The notes under the pieces: model-generated
What the model was told of the DNA's origin: nothing
Databases searched by the model: none
What the model saw: only the letters and a program-made list of their open reading frames with translations
Source of the DNA: JBASEY01 sp964404285
Lineage (GTDB): Bacteria; CSSED10-310
Reading direction: 5' to 3'
DNA length: 64,000 nt
NCBI GenBank assembly: GCA_964404285.1
Contig: CAYOJK010000001.1
Span: 186,001-250,000, forward strand
Shown here: piece by piece, positions 51,767-61,511 of the stretch
Numbering within the stretch: the stretch's first letter is position 1
Layout of the letters: each line of letters begins with the position of its first letter
Program-made: the position numbers and the translations under genes

Positions 51767-53722
51767 TTAATTTCGATCGACCTTTTCCATTCCGTACGAT
51801 TCAATAATGTCACCGATCTGAATATCATTGAACCCATCCAGGCTTATTCCACATTCAAAGCCTTGTAAGACCTCTTTCACATCATCTTTAAACCGCTTTA
51901 ATGCAGCTATTTTCCCTTCCCAGAGCACGGTGTTATCACGAATCAAGCGAACAGGGGATGTCCTTAAAATTTTTCCATCGGATACATACGATCCGGCAAT
52001 AGCCATCGTTTTACCAACCAAAAAAACCTGACGAATCTCGGCATTCCCAAAAATAACCTCTTTGTATTCCGGTTCCAGCATTCCTTCCAAGGCAGCTCTT
52101 ATATCATCGATCAGATCATATATTATTCGATATGTTCTGATTTCAACACGTTCTTTCACAGCAAGTTTTTGAGTCGTACTGGTTGCTCGAACATTAAAAC
52201 CGATAACCACGGCGTCCGATGCTGACGCTAAGTTGATATCATTATCGGTTATGGCGCCAATTCCTTTGTGGATAATTTTAATCTTTACATCTCCGACATC
52301 AATTTTTGTCAGTGAATCTTCTATTGCTTCCAGAGAGCCCTGGACATCAGACTTGATAACCGTTTTCAATTCTTTGACAGCGCCTGTCTGAACTTTTGCA
52401 AACAAGTCTTCGAACGTAATTTTTGTAGCTTTGGGTTTGTTCCTGTCTTGGAGTTCCTGAAGTTTGGTTAGAGCTGTCTCTCTAGCCACTTTTTCGTTTT
52501 CGACAACATTGAACGCGTCCCCAGCAGAAGGCACGTCTGTGATACCCAACACCTCAACAGGTGTAGATGGAGTAGCTTCGGTTATATTTTCTCCATGCCA
52601 ATCCAACAATGCTCGAACTTTACCACAATGGTGGCCACTGACAACAGCATCACCAACCTTCAACGTCCCTTCACTGACCAATACTGTCGCAACCGGCCCC
52701 TTTCCCTTATCCAGTCGTGATTCGATGACAACTCCTTTTGCAGGAGCATCATAAACGGCCTTTAAATTCATTTCCTCAGCCTGAATTAAGATAACGTCCA
52801 ACAATTCACGAATTCCGATACCCTGTTTTGCTGAGATTTCGGCCATTTGTGTTTTGCCTCCCCATTCTTCAGGGACGAGTTTATGCGTAACTAAGCTATT
52901 TTTTACTCGGTCGATATCTGCATTCGGTCTATCAATTTTATTGATCGCTACAATGATCGGAACTTCAGCTGCACGAGCGTGGTCAATCGCCTCGATTGTC
53001 TGTGGCATAACACCGTCATCAGCTGCAACCATTAAAATGACTATGTCCGTCACACCGGCTCCACGTGCTCGCAATTGGGTGAAGGCCTCATGGCCTGGTG
53101 TATCCAAAAAAACGATTCGTCCATCCTCCAAATCGACAACCGAGGCTCCAATATGCTGAGTAATTCCTCCAGCTTCTCGATTGGCAACTTGGGTTGCACG
53201 AATAGCATCTAACAAAGTTGTTTTTCCATGATCCACGTGTCCCATCACTGTGACGACTGGTGGGCGTGGCTTCAACAAAGATTTATCAACAGCATCGATC
53301 GTTTCATCTTCAACAATAACGATGCGATATCCAAGTTTTTCAGCAAGTTCTTCGACAGTTTCGTCATCTAATGTTGCAGTAAGAGGCAACATTTTTCCCA
53401 TTTTTATCATTGTTTGCAAAATCGACGGCCCTGTCAAACCCAAAGCTTGTGCAAACTCTATCAACGTTGTAGAACCTTCAAGCAATATTTCATCGCCCAA
53501 CACTTCAATACGCTGCCTGGTTTCCGGTTCAACTGGCTTTTCTTTCAGCACATTTTTAGGCGAAGGCTTTTCCTTTTTGGCATATTCATCTCTCAAAAAC
53601 GCAACCGTATCTTCATCCAGATTGTCTGACTGCCGTTTTACCAAGATTCCTTCAGCTTTCAGACGAGCCAGAAGCTCTTTTCCTGAAATTTTGAGTTCTT
53701 TTGCCAGTTCACTTACCTTCAT
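51767..53722 (-). CDS. infB: Translation initiation factor IF-2
   Basis: The 651-residue protein has IF2N-type helices (MKVSELAKELKISGKELL, near residue 1; a second one around FAQALGLT), then the GTPase with GHVDHGKTT (G1), DTPGHEAFTQ (G3) and NKIDRP (G4), followed by domains II-IV. It brings fMet-tRNA to the 30S P site. The N-terminal region is short. The ATG at 53722 is used because a TTG at 53731 is just in front of the GAGGG; spacing from GAGGG to ATG is 10 nt. It lies between nusA and DUF503. Confidence 0.97.
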   Translation of the reverse strand: MKVSELAKELKISGKELLARLKAEGILVKRQSDNLDEDTVAFLRDEYAKKEKPSPKNVLKEKPVEPETRQRIEVLGDEILLEGSTTLIEFAQALGLTGPSILQTMIKMGKMLPLTATLDDETVEELAEKLGYRIVIVEDETIDAVDKSLLKPRPPVVTVMGHVDHGKTTLLDAIRATQVANREAGGITQHIGASVVDLEDGRIVFLDTPGHEAFTQLRARGAGVTDIVILMVAADDGVMPQTIEAIDHARAAEVPIIVAINKIDRPNADIDRVKNSLVTHKLVPEEWGGKTQMAEISAKQGIGIRELLDVILIQAEEMNLKAVYDAPAKGVVIESRLDKGKGPVATVLVSEGTLKVGDAVVSGHHCGKVRALLDWHGENITEATPSTPVEVLGITDVPSAGDAFNVVENEKVARETALTKLQELQDRNKPKATKITFEDLFAKVQTGAVKELKTVIKSDVQGSLEAIEDSLTKIDVGDVKIKIIHKGIGAITDNDINLASASDAVVIGFNVRATSTTQKLAVKERVEIRTYRIIYDLIDDIRAALEGMLEPEYKEVIFGNAEIRQVFLVGKTMAIAGSYVSDGKILRTSPVRLIRDNTVLWEGKIAALKRFKDDVKEVLQGFECGISLDGFNDIQIGDIIESYGMEKVDRN

Positions 53723-53767
53723 ATTATTCAAACCCTCATAAAACCGAACTCGAATTATAGCTTTACT

Positions 53768-55102
53768 TTACCAATTATCAAGTTGTTCTTGTTGATCGTA
53801 ATTGTTTTTCTCTTCTTCCTCTTCTTGTTCATCCTGAGAAAATTCCATTGCTTGCGCCATTATTTTCGCAGCAGACTCTTCACCAATTTCCGGTAACTGA
53901 GCGATCCAATCAAGATCGCCTTCTGCCAGAGATAGGTAGGTCAAATAACGTTCCGTCAACAAGTGGGCAATTGATTCTGATACCCCTTCCAGCATCTTGA
54001 ACTTTTCAACAGCTTCCTGCTGCTTGATTTTCTTGGCTTCTCGCCTTCGATCCATTTCCGATTCACTCTGAATTTCCAGTTTCCATCCTGTAAGTTTGGC
54101 GGCAAGCCTGACATTCTGACCTTTTTTTCCAATCGCCAGGGATAACATATCATCGGTTACGACAACAATTGCCCTCTTCCCTTCCTTGGGATGATCAGGC
54201 AAAATTTCCACTCGACTGACTTGGGCAGGTGATAAAGCATGTGAAATAAAGACAACCGGATCTTCCGTCCACGGGATAATATCGATATTTTCACCCTTCA
54301 GCTCTCGCACCACCGATTGTACTCTGGCGCCCTTGATACCCACACAAGCGCCAACTGGATCAACATTGTAATCATGCGATACAACACATATTTTCGATCT
54401 CCCCCCTGCTTCACGAACACACGATTTTATTTCTACAATGTTATCGTAAATTTCAGGAACTTCGTTTTCAAACAGCTTTTCAATCAGTTTAGGTGATGAC
54501 CTCGATAGCAAAAGCTGTGGACCAGGCTTGTCTTTTCTAACTTCCAACAATAACGCTTTGATTCTATCACCACGACGGAAATGATCTCGGGGAGATTGCT
54601 CGATCTTCTGCAAAACCGCTTCTCTCTTACCTAAATCAACATACACATTACTCCGTTCAACCCGAGTCACCACACCATTAACCAACTCATTGACCCTGTT
54701 TTTATAATGGTCATAAATAATTTCCCTCTCAGCATCTCTGACCCGCTGCATGATGACCTGTTTAGCCGATTGGGCGGCAATCCTGCCTAACTCCGCAAAA
54801 TCTCGCCGGATTTCTATCTCTTCTCCTGGTTCGACATCAGAAAATATCTCCTGTGCTTTTTCCAAGGATATCTCCGTGTCCGAGTCTTCTACATTTTCCA
54901 CCACCGTTTTTAATGAATACAATTCAATCTTACCGGTTTCACGATTCAAATGAGCTTCCAGCGTCTCAAGGCTACCAAGATGTTTTTTAGCTGCATGAAC
55001 TATTGACGCTTCTATCGCTTCGATCAAAACCTCGCGGTCAATACCCTTTTCACGACCTAATTGATCAATAACTTGCAGCATCTCCATACTCTGCTCATTC
55101 AT
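53768..55102 (-). CDS. nusA: Transcription termination/antitermination protein NusA
   Basis: The 444-residue protein has the NusA N-terminal domain, S1 (VNGVVTRVERSNVYVDLG), two KH domains (VGACVGIKGARVQSVVREL and AIGKKGQNVRLAAKLTGW), a helix-hairpin-helix C-terminal segment (about 370-425) and a strongly acidic tail (QDEQEEEEEKNN). It binds RNA polymerase and affects pausing and termination. GAGGAG lies 6 nt before the ATG. There is no ylxR-ylxQ between nusA and infB, which distinguishes it from Firmicutes. Confidence 0.97.
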   Translation of the reverse strand: MNEQSMEMLQVIDQLGREKGIDREVLIEAIEASIVHAAKKHLGSLETLEAHLNRETGKIELYSLKTVVENVEDSDTEISLEKAQEIFSDVEPGEEIEIRRDFAELGRIAAQSAKQVIMQRVRDAEREIIYDHYKNRVNELVNGVVTRVERSNVYVDLGKREAVLQKIEQSPRDHFRRGDRIKALLLEVRKDKPGPQLLLSRSSPKLIEKLFENEVPEIYDNIVEIKSCVREAGGRSKICVVSHDYNVDPVGACVGIKGARVQSVVRELKGENIDIIPWTEDPVVFISHALSPAQVSRVEILPDHPKEGKRAIVVVTDDMLSLAIGKKGQNVRLAAKLTGWKLEIQSESEMDRRREAKKIKQQEAVEKFKMLEGVSESIAHLLTERYLTYLSLAEGDLDWIAQLPEIGEESAAKIMAQAMEFSQDEQEEEEEKNNYDQQEQLDNW

Positions 55103-55135
55103 TATATTCTCCTCATTTAGTTTAATCAGGGGTCC

Positions 55136-55588
55136 TTATTCGTGTAAATTCAATTGTTTGATAATCTGAAAGGGAATAGTTACATCGCCGGTTTCATCCG
55201 TTTTTATAACCAACGGATCATCAGCATTTTGTAATATTCCTAACCACACGGCACGACCCTCAAGAGGTTCCTCCAACCGAACTTTAACGCGATGATTCTG
55301 AAAGCGGATGAGATCTTTAGGTATTCTGATCAAGCGTTTAAAGCCAGGTGATGATACTTCAATAGAATAATGTCCAGCAATCGGATCTTCGACATCGAGC
55401 AATCTGGACAAATTACGGCTGAAATCAGCACAATCTGAAATAGATACCGGATTATCGATCTTGTCAAGAACAATTCGCAATTCATGTCTTTTATGCAATT
55501 TGACAAGCCTGATTTCCAATATTTCCAGATTGAGAGATTGGGCTACCGGTTCAGCCAGAACCCAAACAGCCTGCTCAATATTACTCAT
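55136..55588 (-). CDS. rimP: Ribosome maturation factor RimP
   Basis: The 150-residue protein has the RimP features: LNLEILEIRLVKLHKRHELRIVLD split over the first domain, the SISDCADFSRNLSRLLD segment and YSIEVSSPGF.R.I, then an SH3-like C-terminal part. It helps 30S assembly. ATG 55588 is preferred: AGGAG is 8 nt upstream, while the in-frame GTG at 55594 is only 2 nt from it. First gene of the rimP-nusA-infB cluster; the promoter should lie in the 190 bp before it. Confidence 0.94.
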   Translation of the reverse strand: MSNIEQAVWVLAEPVAQSLNLEILEIRLVKLHKRHELRIVLDKIDNPVSISDCADFSRNLSRLLDVEDPIAGHYSIEVSSPGFKRLIRIPKDLIRFQNHRVKVRLEEPLEGRAVWLGILQNADDPLVIKTDETGDVTIPFQIIKQLNLHE

Positions 55589-55781
55589 TAACACGACTCC
55601 TGTCCATCATTGCAAAAAAAGAGTGGACTCTTCGCCCACTACCCTTCCTGGTCATATTCGTATCAACTATTATCATATAAATTCAATATGTGCAACAAAC
55701 GATTCTATTTTCCTCTTGACATGTTTAATCTTTGGAAATACTTCAATACCCGGTTTTGATGGTATCCATAAGGAGGTTAAT

Positions 55782-56018
55782 ATGCCTTTATATGAATATA
55801 AATGTGATAAATGCGGTAACATGTTTGAAAAGTTGGAATCGTTCAATGCTGAGCCGGTAAGTGAATGCCCCAAATGCGGCGCTAAAGCAAAACGCGTGCT
55901 ATCACGAGGTTCTTTCATTTTGAAAGGCGGCGGCTGGTATGCAACTGAACACCCCAGTCGTTCACGCCAAAAAAGCAAGGTTGAAGAAAGCCCATCTTGC
56001 AGCAGTGGTAGCAGCTGA
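55782..56018 (+). CDS. FmdB-type small zinc-ribbon protein
   Basis: The 78-residue protein starts MPLYEYKCDKCGNMFE, with the second zinc knuckle VSECPKCGAKAKRV and the short C-terminal Ser-rich tail. AGGAGG lies 5 nt before the ATG. The family (FmdB/CxxC_CXXC_SSSS) binds zinc; in Methylophilus FmdB is a regulatory protein, but function is generally unknown. The frame extends upstream to 55461 but only antisense to rimP, so the short form is taken as real. Confidence 0.93.
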   Translation: MPLYEYKCDKCGNMFEKLESFNAEPVSECPKCGAKAKRVLSRGSFILKGGGWYATEHPSRSRQKSKVEESPSCSSGSS

Positions 56019-56026
56019 ACAGTTAA

Positions 56027-56959
56027 CTAGATTGCTTCGTGAAGCAATTCAAACAACAGACCAAATCGGATACCTTGTTCACTGAGTATTACACTTTGAA
56101 TACCTAAAAGACGACATAACGAAATGAGAAGGCAGCCTCCGTTGAAAATGATTGACTCCCGCCCGGTTTCCATGCCCCACAGGTATCCTATTTCTTCATC
56201 GACCATCATTGACAAAGCTCTTGTAATATCAACCAACTCATTAAGGGAAAAGCGTTTTCCATGAAACATCTCAGAACGAAAGGTTTTATAACCCCAATAA
56301 ATTGAACCCAAGCTAATACCGGTGCCCCCTACAAGAACAGCACGATCCTTTCTAATACTATCCCAATCACTCAGTAACGAAACCCACCGTTGCTCAGCCA
56401 ATTCAATAACCGACATAAAACTCATCTTACCTTCTATAATACAATTTCGATCAATAGGCAGAAGACTGCCGGCGCCAATCGATACGCTTTGTACAACAGG
56501 CTTTTCATCACTGCCTTTAGACACAATTTCCGTTGAGCCTCCTCCAAAATCAATCAAAAGATCAGTGTCAGCCACCAACTCTTTTGAGCCTTTCAACGCT
56601 AAGTGACCCTCTCTTACTTTGCTTAAAACTTCCGGTTTTATTCCAATAAATTGCTCAAGATTCGTTAAAAATTTCTCTGCATCAATCGCTTGTCGAACAG
56701 ATTGTGTACATATAACCGCGCCTTTAGCTGACGAATCTACGCCTGAACCAGAAAGAAGCTTATCAACTGCATCAAACGTCCTTTCAGCTGCGCGAAGGTC
56801 TATTCTATTCTGTACATCAGCGTTTTTTTGCATATGAGTCACAATACCCGTATTTACAACTATCTCCGTTTCGCCATTGCCAATTCGCCGACCTACCAAT
56901 AAACGAACTGATGTCGACCCAATATCCAAAACAAATGCCGTTTCAATAATTTTTCGCAA
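56027..56959 (-). CDS. Ppx/GppA-family phosphatase
   Basis: The 310-residue protein has the ASKHA phosphatase features: LDIGSTSVRLLVGR at the N-terminus and DFGGGSTEIV in the second lobe, and AVLVGGTGISLGSIYWG. Such enzymes hydrolyse polyphosphate or pppGpp. The short C-terminal HD-like domain of full-length Ppx is absent, which is typical for the 300-residue group. The start is TTG at 56959, with AAAGG 7 nt upstream; no better ATG is available. It converges on the fmdB-type gene with only 8 bp between the two stops. Confidence 0.88.
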   Translation of the reverse strand: MRKIIETAFVLDIGSTSVRLLVGRRIGNGETEIVVNTGIVTHMQKNADVQNRIDLRAAERTFDAVDKLLSGSGVDSSAKGAVICTQSVRQAIDAEKFLTNLEQFIGIKPEVLSKVREGHLALKGSKELVADTDLLIDFGGGSTEIVSKGSDEKPVVQSVSIGAGSLLPIDRNCIIEGKMSFMSVIELAEQRWVSLLSDWDSIRKDRAVLVGGTGISLGSIYWGYKTFRSEMFHGKRFSLNELVDITRALSMMVDEEIGYLWGMETGRESIIFNGGCLLISLCRLLGIQSVILSEQGIRFGLLFELLHEAI

Positions 56960-57137
56960 TTAAAAACCTTTCTAATTCAATTTGACAAAAAAGCATAAAT
57001 GCCGCCCCTATTTATATCTTAAACCAACTCCTTCTTTAAAGGATTTAACCTCAAAAACCTAATTAAGCTAAAAATGTTCTGGACAAATCCAAAACTATAT
57101 GCTTGACTACAGTATCTGTTTGAGGCAAGTTTGTTTT

Positions 57138-58052
57138 ATGATGACATCACAACGAACTCTGGCAAAACCCATTAAATTTACCGGGACAGGTTTGCATTCG
57201 GGAAAAACTATCATGTGTGAACTCAAGCCCGCCCACCCGGATACAGGTATTGTTTTCTATCGAGAGCACCCTGACGGTAAATGTTCCCGTATTCCTGCCA
57301 GATTTAAAAATGTTGGAATGCTTACGCATAATACCGAACTCCGATGCGAAGGCGCCAATATCATGACCGTCGAACATCTTCTGGCTGCTCTACACGGATT
57401 TGGAATCGACAACTGCGAAATTCGGATAGACAATTGTGAAATTCCCGTGATGGATGGCAGCGCAGCGCCTTTTGTTCTGCTTCTAACTGAAGCGGGAATC
57501 GTGCGGCAAGAGGCGCCTCGCAGATTCGTACGTGTGACTCGACCTATTCGCGTCGCCGATAACAACATGTGGATAGAAGCAAGTCCTTCTGAAACCGGCA
57601 AACTCAGTATCGAGTACACCATCGACTTCGACCATCCCAGCATCGGGACAATGAAAGCTGAGTTTACCGATGATCCCAATCAGTTTGCTCACCAGGTTGC
57701 ACCTGCAAGGACTTTTGGCTTTTTGCGTGATGTAGAAATGCTTAGATCCAAAGGCCTTGTTTTAGGAGCTAATCTTCAAAATGCCGTTGTATTGGATGAC
57801 CACAGGGTTGTTTCAGAGGGTTTGCGATTCAAAGATGAGTTTGTTCGTCACAAAATCCTGGATTTCTGGGGTGATATCGTGCTGCTGGGGCACCCATTGA
57901 TTGCCCATGTCAGAGCTTATAAAGCTGGACACCGACTTCATGCTAAATTTGTTGAAGCGCTTTTGAAAACTCCAGACCTTCTTGAACCCGTCGATACAAA
58001 AATTCGCCATCGAATCCGGCATTGGGGCACACCAATCACAGACCCTGCCTGA
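57138..58052 (+). CDS. lpxC: UDP-3-O-acyl-N-acetylglucosamine deacetylase
   Basis: The 304-residue protein has the LpxC features: TGTGLHSGK, the zinc-site VEHLLAALHGFGI and FVRHKILDFWGD. It catalyses the committed step of lipid A synthesis, showing that the cell makes an LPS-type outer membrane. Start 57138 is preferred to 57099 because the first 13 residues are not conserved; GAGG lies 12 nt upstream of it. No other Lpx genes are adjacent. An SMR-type transporter gene follows 135 nt later. Confidence 0.95.
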   Translation: MMTSQRTLAKPIKFTGTGLHSGKTIMCELKPAHPDTGIVFYREHPDGKCSRIPARFKNVGMLTHNTELRCEGANIMTVEHLLAALHGFGIDNCEIRIDNCEIPVMDGSAAPFVLLLTEAGIVRQEAPRRFVRVTRPIRVADNNMWIEASPSETGKLSIEYTIDFDHPSIGTMKAEFTDDPNQFAHQVAPARTFGFLRDVEMLRSKGLVLGANLQNAVVLDDHRVVSEGLRFKDEFVRHKILDFWGDIVLLGHPLIAHVRAYKAGHRLHAKFVEALLKTPDLLEPVDTKIRHRIRHWGTPITDPA

Positions 58053-58187
58053 CACGATTATTCAATATCAAGCCAAAGAATTTGTATATAAACCGTATTC
58101 CATTCATTTTCATTTCTGAATATACTGCATACGGCTTGGAAAACAGCAGCACACAATGACAATTTATCACAACAAAGGAAATAGCCC

Positions 58188-58556
58188 ATGCATTATATCT
58201 TTCTTGTAATTGCCTTGATCTTCAATGCACTAGCGAATATTTTGATGAAATTGGCTAATGTTAAAGGCATTACCGATCACAACTGCACCCTCACTGAACG
58301 AATAATAAACGTCTATCTTTCCTGGCCGTTCATCGGTGGAATCGTTTTATTCGGCCTGAATCTTCTGTGCTATACGTTTGCTCTTTCAAAGCTACCACTC
58401 TCAATTGCTTACCCTATTATGGTGGGTTCAGGTTTTGTCATCATCGGAATATCCAGCTATTTCATTTTTGGAGAGCGGCTTACTACTGTTCAAATTGCCG
58501 GAACATTTCTTATTCTAATGGGCGTTATCTTGCTGGCTTATCAAAAAGGGAGTTGA
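58188..58556 (+). CDS. SMR/EmrE-like small membrane transporter
   Basis: The 122-residue protein has four hydrophobic helices with the SMR pattern, including LPLSIAYPIMVGSGFV and the C-terminal helix GTFLILMGVILLAY. It may export small cations or act with a lipid A-modification enzyme as ArnE/ArnF do; location downstream of lpxC makes the second idea attractive but unproven. The gene ends 2 nt before the GTG start of a serine hydrolase gene. GGA is 9 nt before the ATG. Confidence 0.8.
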   Translation: MHYIFLVIALIFNALANILMKLANVKGITDHNCTLTERIINVYLSWPFIGGIVLFGLNLLCYTFALSKLPLSIAYPIMVGSGFVIIGISSYFIFGERLTTVQIAGTFLILMGVILLAYQKGS

Positions 58557-58558
58557 TT

Positions 58559-59665
58559 GTGTCCGAGCAGGCTATCAGCAGTTTTCTTGATCGATGTCGT
58601 TCTGAATGCCTGTTTTCCGCTGCATCTATTGGAGTTTTTTATCAGGGTAAAACAACTTTTTTTAATTCAGGCTCGATACTTCATAAGCGATCATCAGCAC
58701 CGGTAACCAGTGAGTCTATTTTTGATCTGGCATCCATCACTAAACCTGTTGCTACCGCTACCGCAATATTAATCCTTATGGAAAAAATCGGACTCGATAT
58801 CGATAAGCCTATCTCTCATTACCTGGTCGAATTCAAATCTCATTCAGACAAATCCAAAATTACGGTTCGCCACTTACTTCTCCACTTATCCGGATTGCCG
58901 GCATGGAAACCGCTTTATCTTTTCTGTGATTCCAGGCAGGAAATGGTGCAATATATTGCTGACAAATCACTCGATACCCACCCAGGAACCCAGGTGACGT
59001 ATAGTTGCCTTGGCTTTATTGTTCTAGCTGAACTGATAACGCGATTAACTGATATGACCTTGAATACTTTTACTCAAAACTATCTTTTTCATCCCTTGGG
59101 AATGCAAGATACATTTTTCAATCCTCCAGCCACACAAACATTTAGAATTGTTCCAACAGAAAAAGGGAATGTACAGGAGCAGTTGTTGAGTCAGGAGGGA
59201 GGTTTTGGCGACGGAAGCCTTCGCACGAATCGAATTCACGGCGCTGTTCACGACAGTAATGCTTTCAAAGCTGACGGGGAGGGAGGCAACGCTGGTTTGT
59301 TTTCTAGTTCACGTGATCTAATGACTTTTGTTGAATTTATGATAAATTCCGGGACGCGTGACGATATATTGAGTTTACCGTCAATTGTAACAGCTTCAGC
59401 AAACCATACAGCAAGGTATGATCATCACAGAGGTTTTGGCTGGCAACTGGCAGATTCCAGTTCAGCGTCAAAACAAATATTCTCTGATTCAGCCTTTGGC
59501 CATAATGGATTTACCGGCGCCAGTCTTTGGATAGATCCGCTTAAAAGAATTGCAGTCGTGTTTTTATCTAACCGCGTCTACTATGATGGCAGAGCGATGG
59601 ATTTCAATTCCACAAGAAGAGCGCTTCACAAATTGATACTCACGGACCTGATAATAACACATTGA
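58559..59665 (+). CDS. Serine beta-lactamase-like hydrolase (class C/esterase family)
   Basis: GTG at 58559 is taken as the start because GGGAG lies 6 nt upstream and the SMR stop is 2 nt before it; the frame continues upstream only antisense or in another gene. The 368-residue product has SxxK (S59-K62 in SITK), YSCLGF in the YxN position and HNGFTG near the C-terminus. It belongs to the beta-lactamase/D-aminopeptidase/esterase group and could act on a peptidoglycan or ester. The Tyr-x-Asn motif reads YSC. No signal peptide is apparent. Its last 26 nt overlap the end of the convergent membrane gene. Confidence 0.84.
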   Translation: MSEQAISSFLDRCRSECLFSAASIGVFYQGKTTFFNSGSILHKRSSAPVTSESIFDLASITKPVATATAILILMEKIGLDIDKPISHYLVEFKSHSDKSKITVRHLLLHLSGLPAWKPLYLFCDSRQEMVQYIADKSLDTHPGTQVTYSCLGFIVLAELITRLTDMTLNTFTQNYLFHPLGMQDTFFNPPATQTFRIVPTEKGNVQEQLLSQEGGFGDGSLRTNRIHGAVHDSNAFKADGEGGNAGLFSSSRDLMTFVEFMINSGTRDDILSLPSIVTASANHTARYDHHRGFGWQLADSSSASKQIFSDSAFGHNGFTGASLWIDPLKRIAVVFLSNRVYYDGRAMDFNSTRRALHKLILTDLIITH

Positions 59666-61241
59666 TATTTTCGACTGGATTGACACGGAAAATGGTAACA
59701 ACATCTTTTTCAATGATCGACGTCAATGGTAATGAATGATCCAGATCGCCGGCCTTTATTTCTTTGGGTCCATACCAAATATATTGAATATGATATCGTT
59801 TCAAGAAATTTTGGCGCCAGGCGTTGCTGGTTTGGCTTTCGAAAAACCGATTGAATTCCAGTTCCTTTTCCCTTCTAGCAGGAGTCGTCCCCCAGTGGCC
59901 AAGAAACGAGGGTTTAAGTGCCAGCCAACCGATTTTATTACCAGAATCTCGTGATGCCAGAACATTGCCTCGAGGGTAGCCTCGAAGTTCTTCCGCAGCT
60001 TCGACTTCTGCTTCAGACCAGTACAACGAGGTCGGCCATACATCTTTTCTGGTCTGATCGATTACTTTCAAAACAACAAACGTGTTTTGCATGATAAAAC
60101 TCAACCCTAACAGGCTAAGAGTCAACCATTTAATAAAAGTATGGCTACGCACCAATTTTACAAGTGGGATAGAAGCAAATAAAGCCATAGGCAAATGAAC
60201 CATGTGCTGAAATAATAACCCCGACATACCGGAAATATGCGCAAACATCTCCGAACTAATCCACCATCCCGCCATCAACATATCCAACATGGTTCTTTTC
60301 CTGATAGACATCAGGAACCCAACAACGCCAAGCGGTAATATCAACCCATATCTCAACGGATAATACCGGAAGGGTTCAACAAGATTTCGAATATTATATT
60401 GCTTGATGATGCCGGCTGTAGTGGGGTCACTTTGCATCCACAAAATGTAAATTCCGATTATCCCAAAAGGAATCAGTAAAGGAAGATAGGTTTTAATTAT
60501 TTTCCTGAATGATGATCGAATGGAACAGGTAAGAAAAGCTTTGGAAAAGATACTTGAAACAAGCGCTGCATAGCCTGGTATCGCACTGTTTGGATGAACC
60601 GACCAAGAAAAAAGAATGATTAGAAAAGTGATAGCTAGAAATTTGACGTTCCGGGTTTCCAGATATGTTTTCCACATTAAAAGTAACCATAGAACACAGG
60701 CTATCCCAGCTATTTTCAATGGATTGTGAAATGAACAAAAAGTGGAAAATCCATCCATCCAGAAGTTTTTTTCCCGAGGAAAAAAGATACCGAATTTCAG
60801 CGCTAATAATTCTAATCCTCCGGAAAATAGGATTAGGAACAATGCCATATTTCGGAGGCCGATATCCGGCGTCCATATATTTAGCGCCTTAATCAAAATC
60901 AGCATAAACAATGATAGCGCTATGAAAAACGAAATCATCCATAAGCTCTGAGCTGATAAAGGTATAATTTTTCCGACTAAACCCAGAATAAAAAAATACG
61001 AAGCGATCATCCTTGGCGATTGTGGCTCAACAGCAGAGTTATCCATATAAAATATTCGATTTTCATAACGCGTCTGATCGATAAACGATCCATAGCGATG
61101 AAAATCATCTGAACGTATCCAACCAAGAAATTTTGTTGGTGTTATCGGGTTCGATGGAGCGGCAAGATAGCCGAATATCACTGGAAGGCACCAGCAAATG
61201 GATATCAATAAAACTAGACTTATCACGCAGAAGCGATTCAT
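59640..61241 (-). CDS. Polytopic membrane protein, possible GT-C-fold transferase
   Basis: The 533-residue protein has about ten hydrophobic helices and a C-terminal soluble part (from about 415; SLYWSEAEVEAAEELRG and HIQYIWYGPKEI). The N-terminal signal-like helix is followed by a loop containing SDDFHRYG, reminiscent of the acidic pair in GT-C glycosyltransferases. I do not recognise a defined family. It is monocistronic; no ribosome binding site was identified, so the start is not firm. The end overlaps the serine hydrolase gene on the other strand. Confidence 0.6.
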   Translation of the reverse strand: MNRFCVISLVLLISICWCLPVIFGYLAAPSNPITPTKFLGWIRSDDFHRYGSFIDQTRYENRIFYMDNSAVEPQSPRMIASYFFILGLVGKIIPLSAQSLWMISFFIALSLFMLILIKALNIWTPDIGLRNMALFLILFSGGLELLALKFGIFFPREKNFWMDGFSTFCSFHNPLKIAGIACVLWLLLMWKTYLETRNVKFLAITFLIILFSWSVHPNSAIPGYAALVSSIFSKAFLTCSIRSSFRKIIKTYLPLLIPFGIIGIYILWMQSDPTTAGIIKQYNIRNLVEPFRYYPLRYGLILPLGVVGFLMSIRKRTMLDMLMAGWWISSEMFAHISGMSGLLFQHMVHLPMALFASIPLVKLVRSHTFIKWLTLSLLGLSFIMQNTFVVLKVIDQTRKDVWPTSLYWSEAEVEAAEELRGYPRGNVLASRDSGNKIGWLALKPSFLGHWGTTPARREKELEFNRFFESQTSNAWRQNFLKRYHIQYIWYGPKEIKAGDLDHSLPLTSIIEKDVVTIFRVNPVENINVLLSGP

Positions 61242-61511
61242 GGTTTCATTTTAAAGTTTTTCACGGTTACTCACAACTTCAATCATTGTGTTGATAGATT
61301 TCCAATGATGATTATTTTTTAGTATAGTGATTTTTAGTGCCCTTAAAGAACGAATAGGGCTGCTTTAACAGAGCATTTGAAAATGACAATTAAATGCGGT
61401 TAATAAATAACCTTACGTTTTATCATTGGGAACAGGATCATGAATATAATTGTTATGATTGAGGGTTCACGTTGACAAGGTAACAATTTTTGAGATAGGC
61501 GACTAAAAAAC
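61242..61511. other. Intergenic region between divergent membrane protein and ATPase operon genes
   Basis: The 270-bp AT-rich gap holds promoters for two divergent genes. TATAAT occurs at 61445-61450 and TTGACA at 61472-61477, but neither has a properly spaced partner. Nothing else stands out. Confidence 0.35.

Noticed and set aside
55461..55781. Upstream extension of the FmdB-type gene
   Set aside because: It would run antisense into rimP; the AGGAGG and MPLYEYKC start at 55782 are typical of the family.
58367..58558. Upstream extension of the serine hydrolase
   Set aside because: It is an out-of-frame reading of the SMR gene; GTG 58559 with GGGAG is the likely start.
61242..61511. TATAAT and TTGACA as promoters of the ATPase operon
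   Set aside because: Both hexamers are perfect but neither has a partner at 15-19 nt, so no promoter is claimed.
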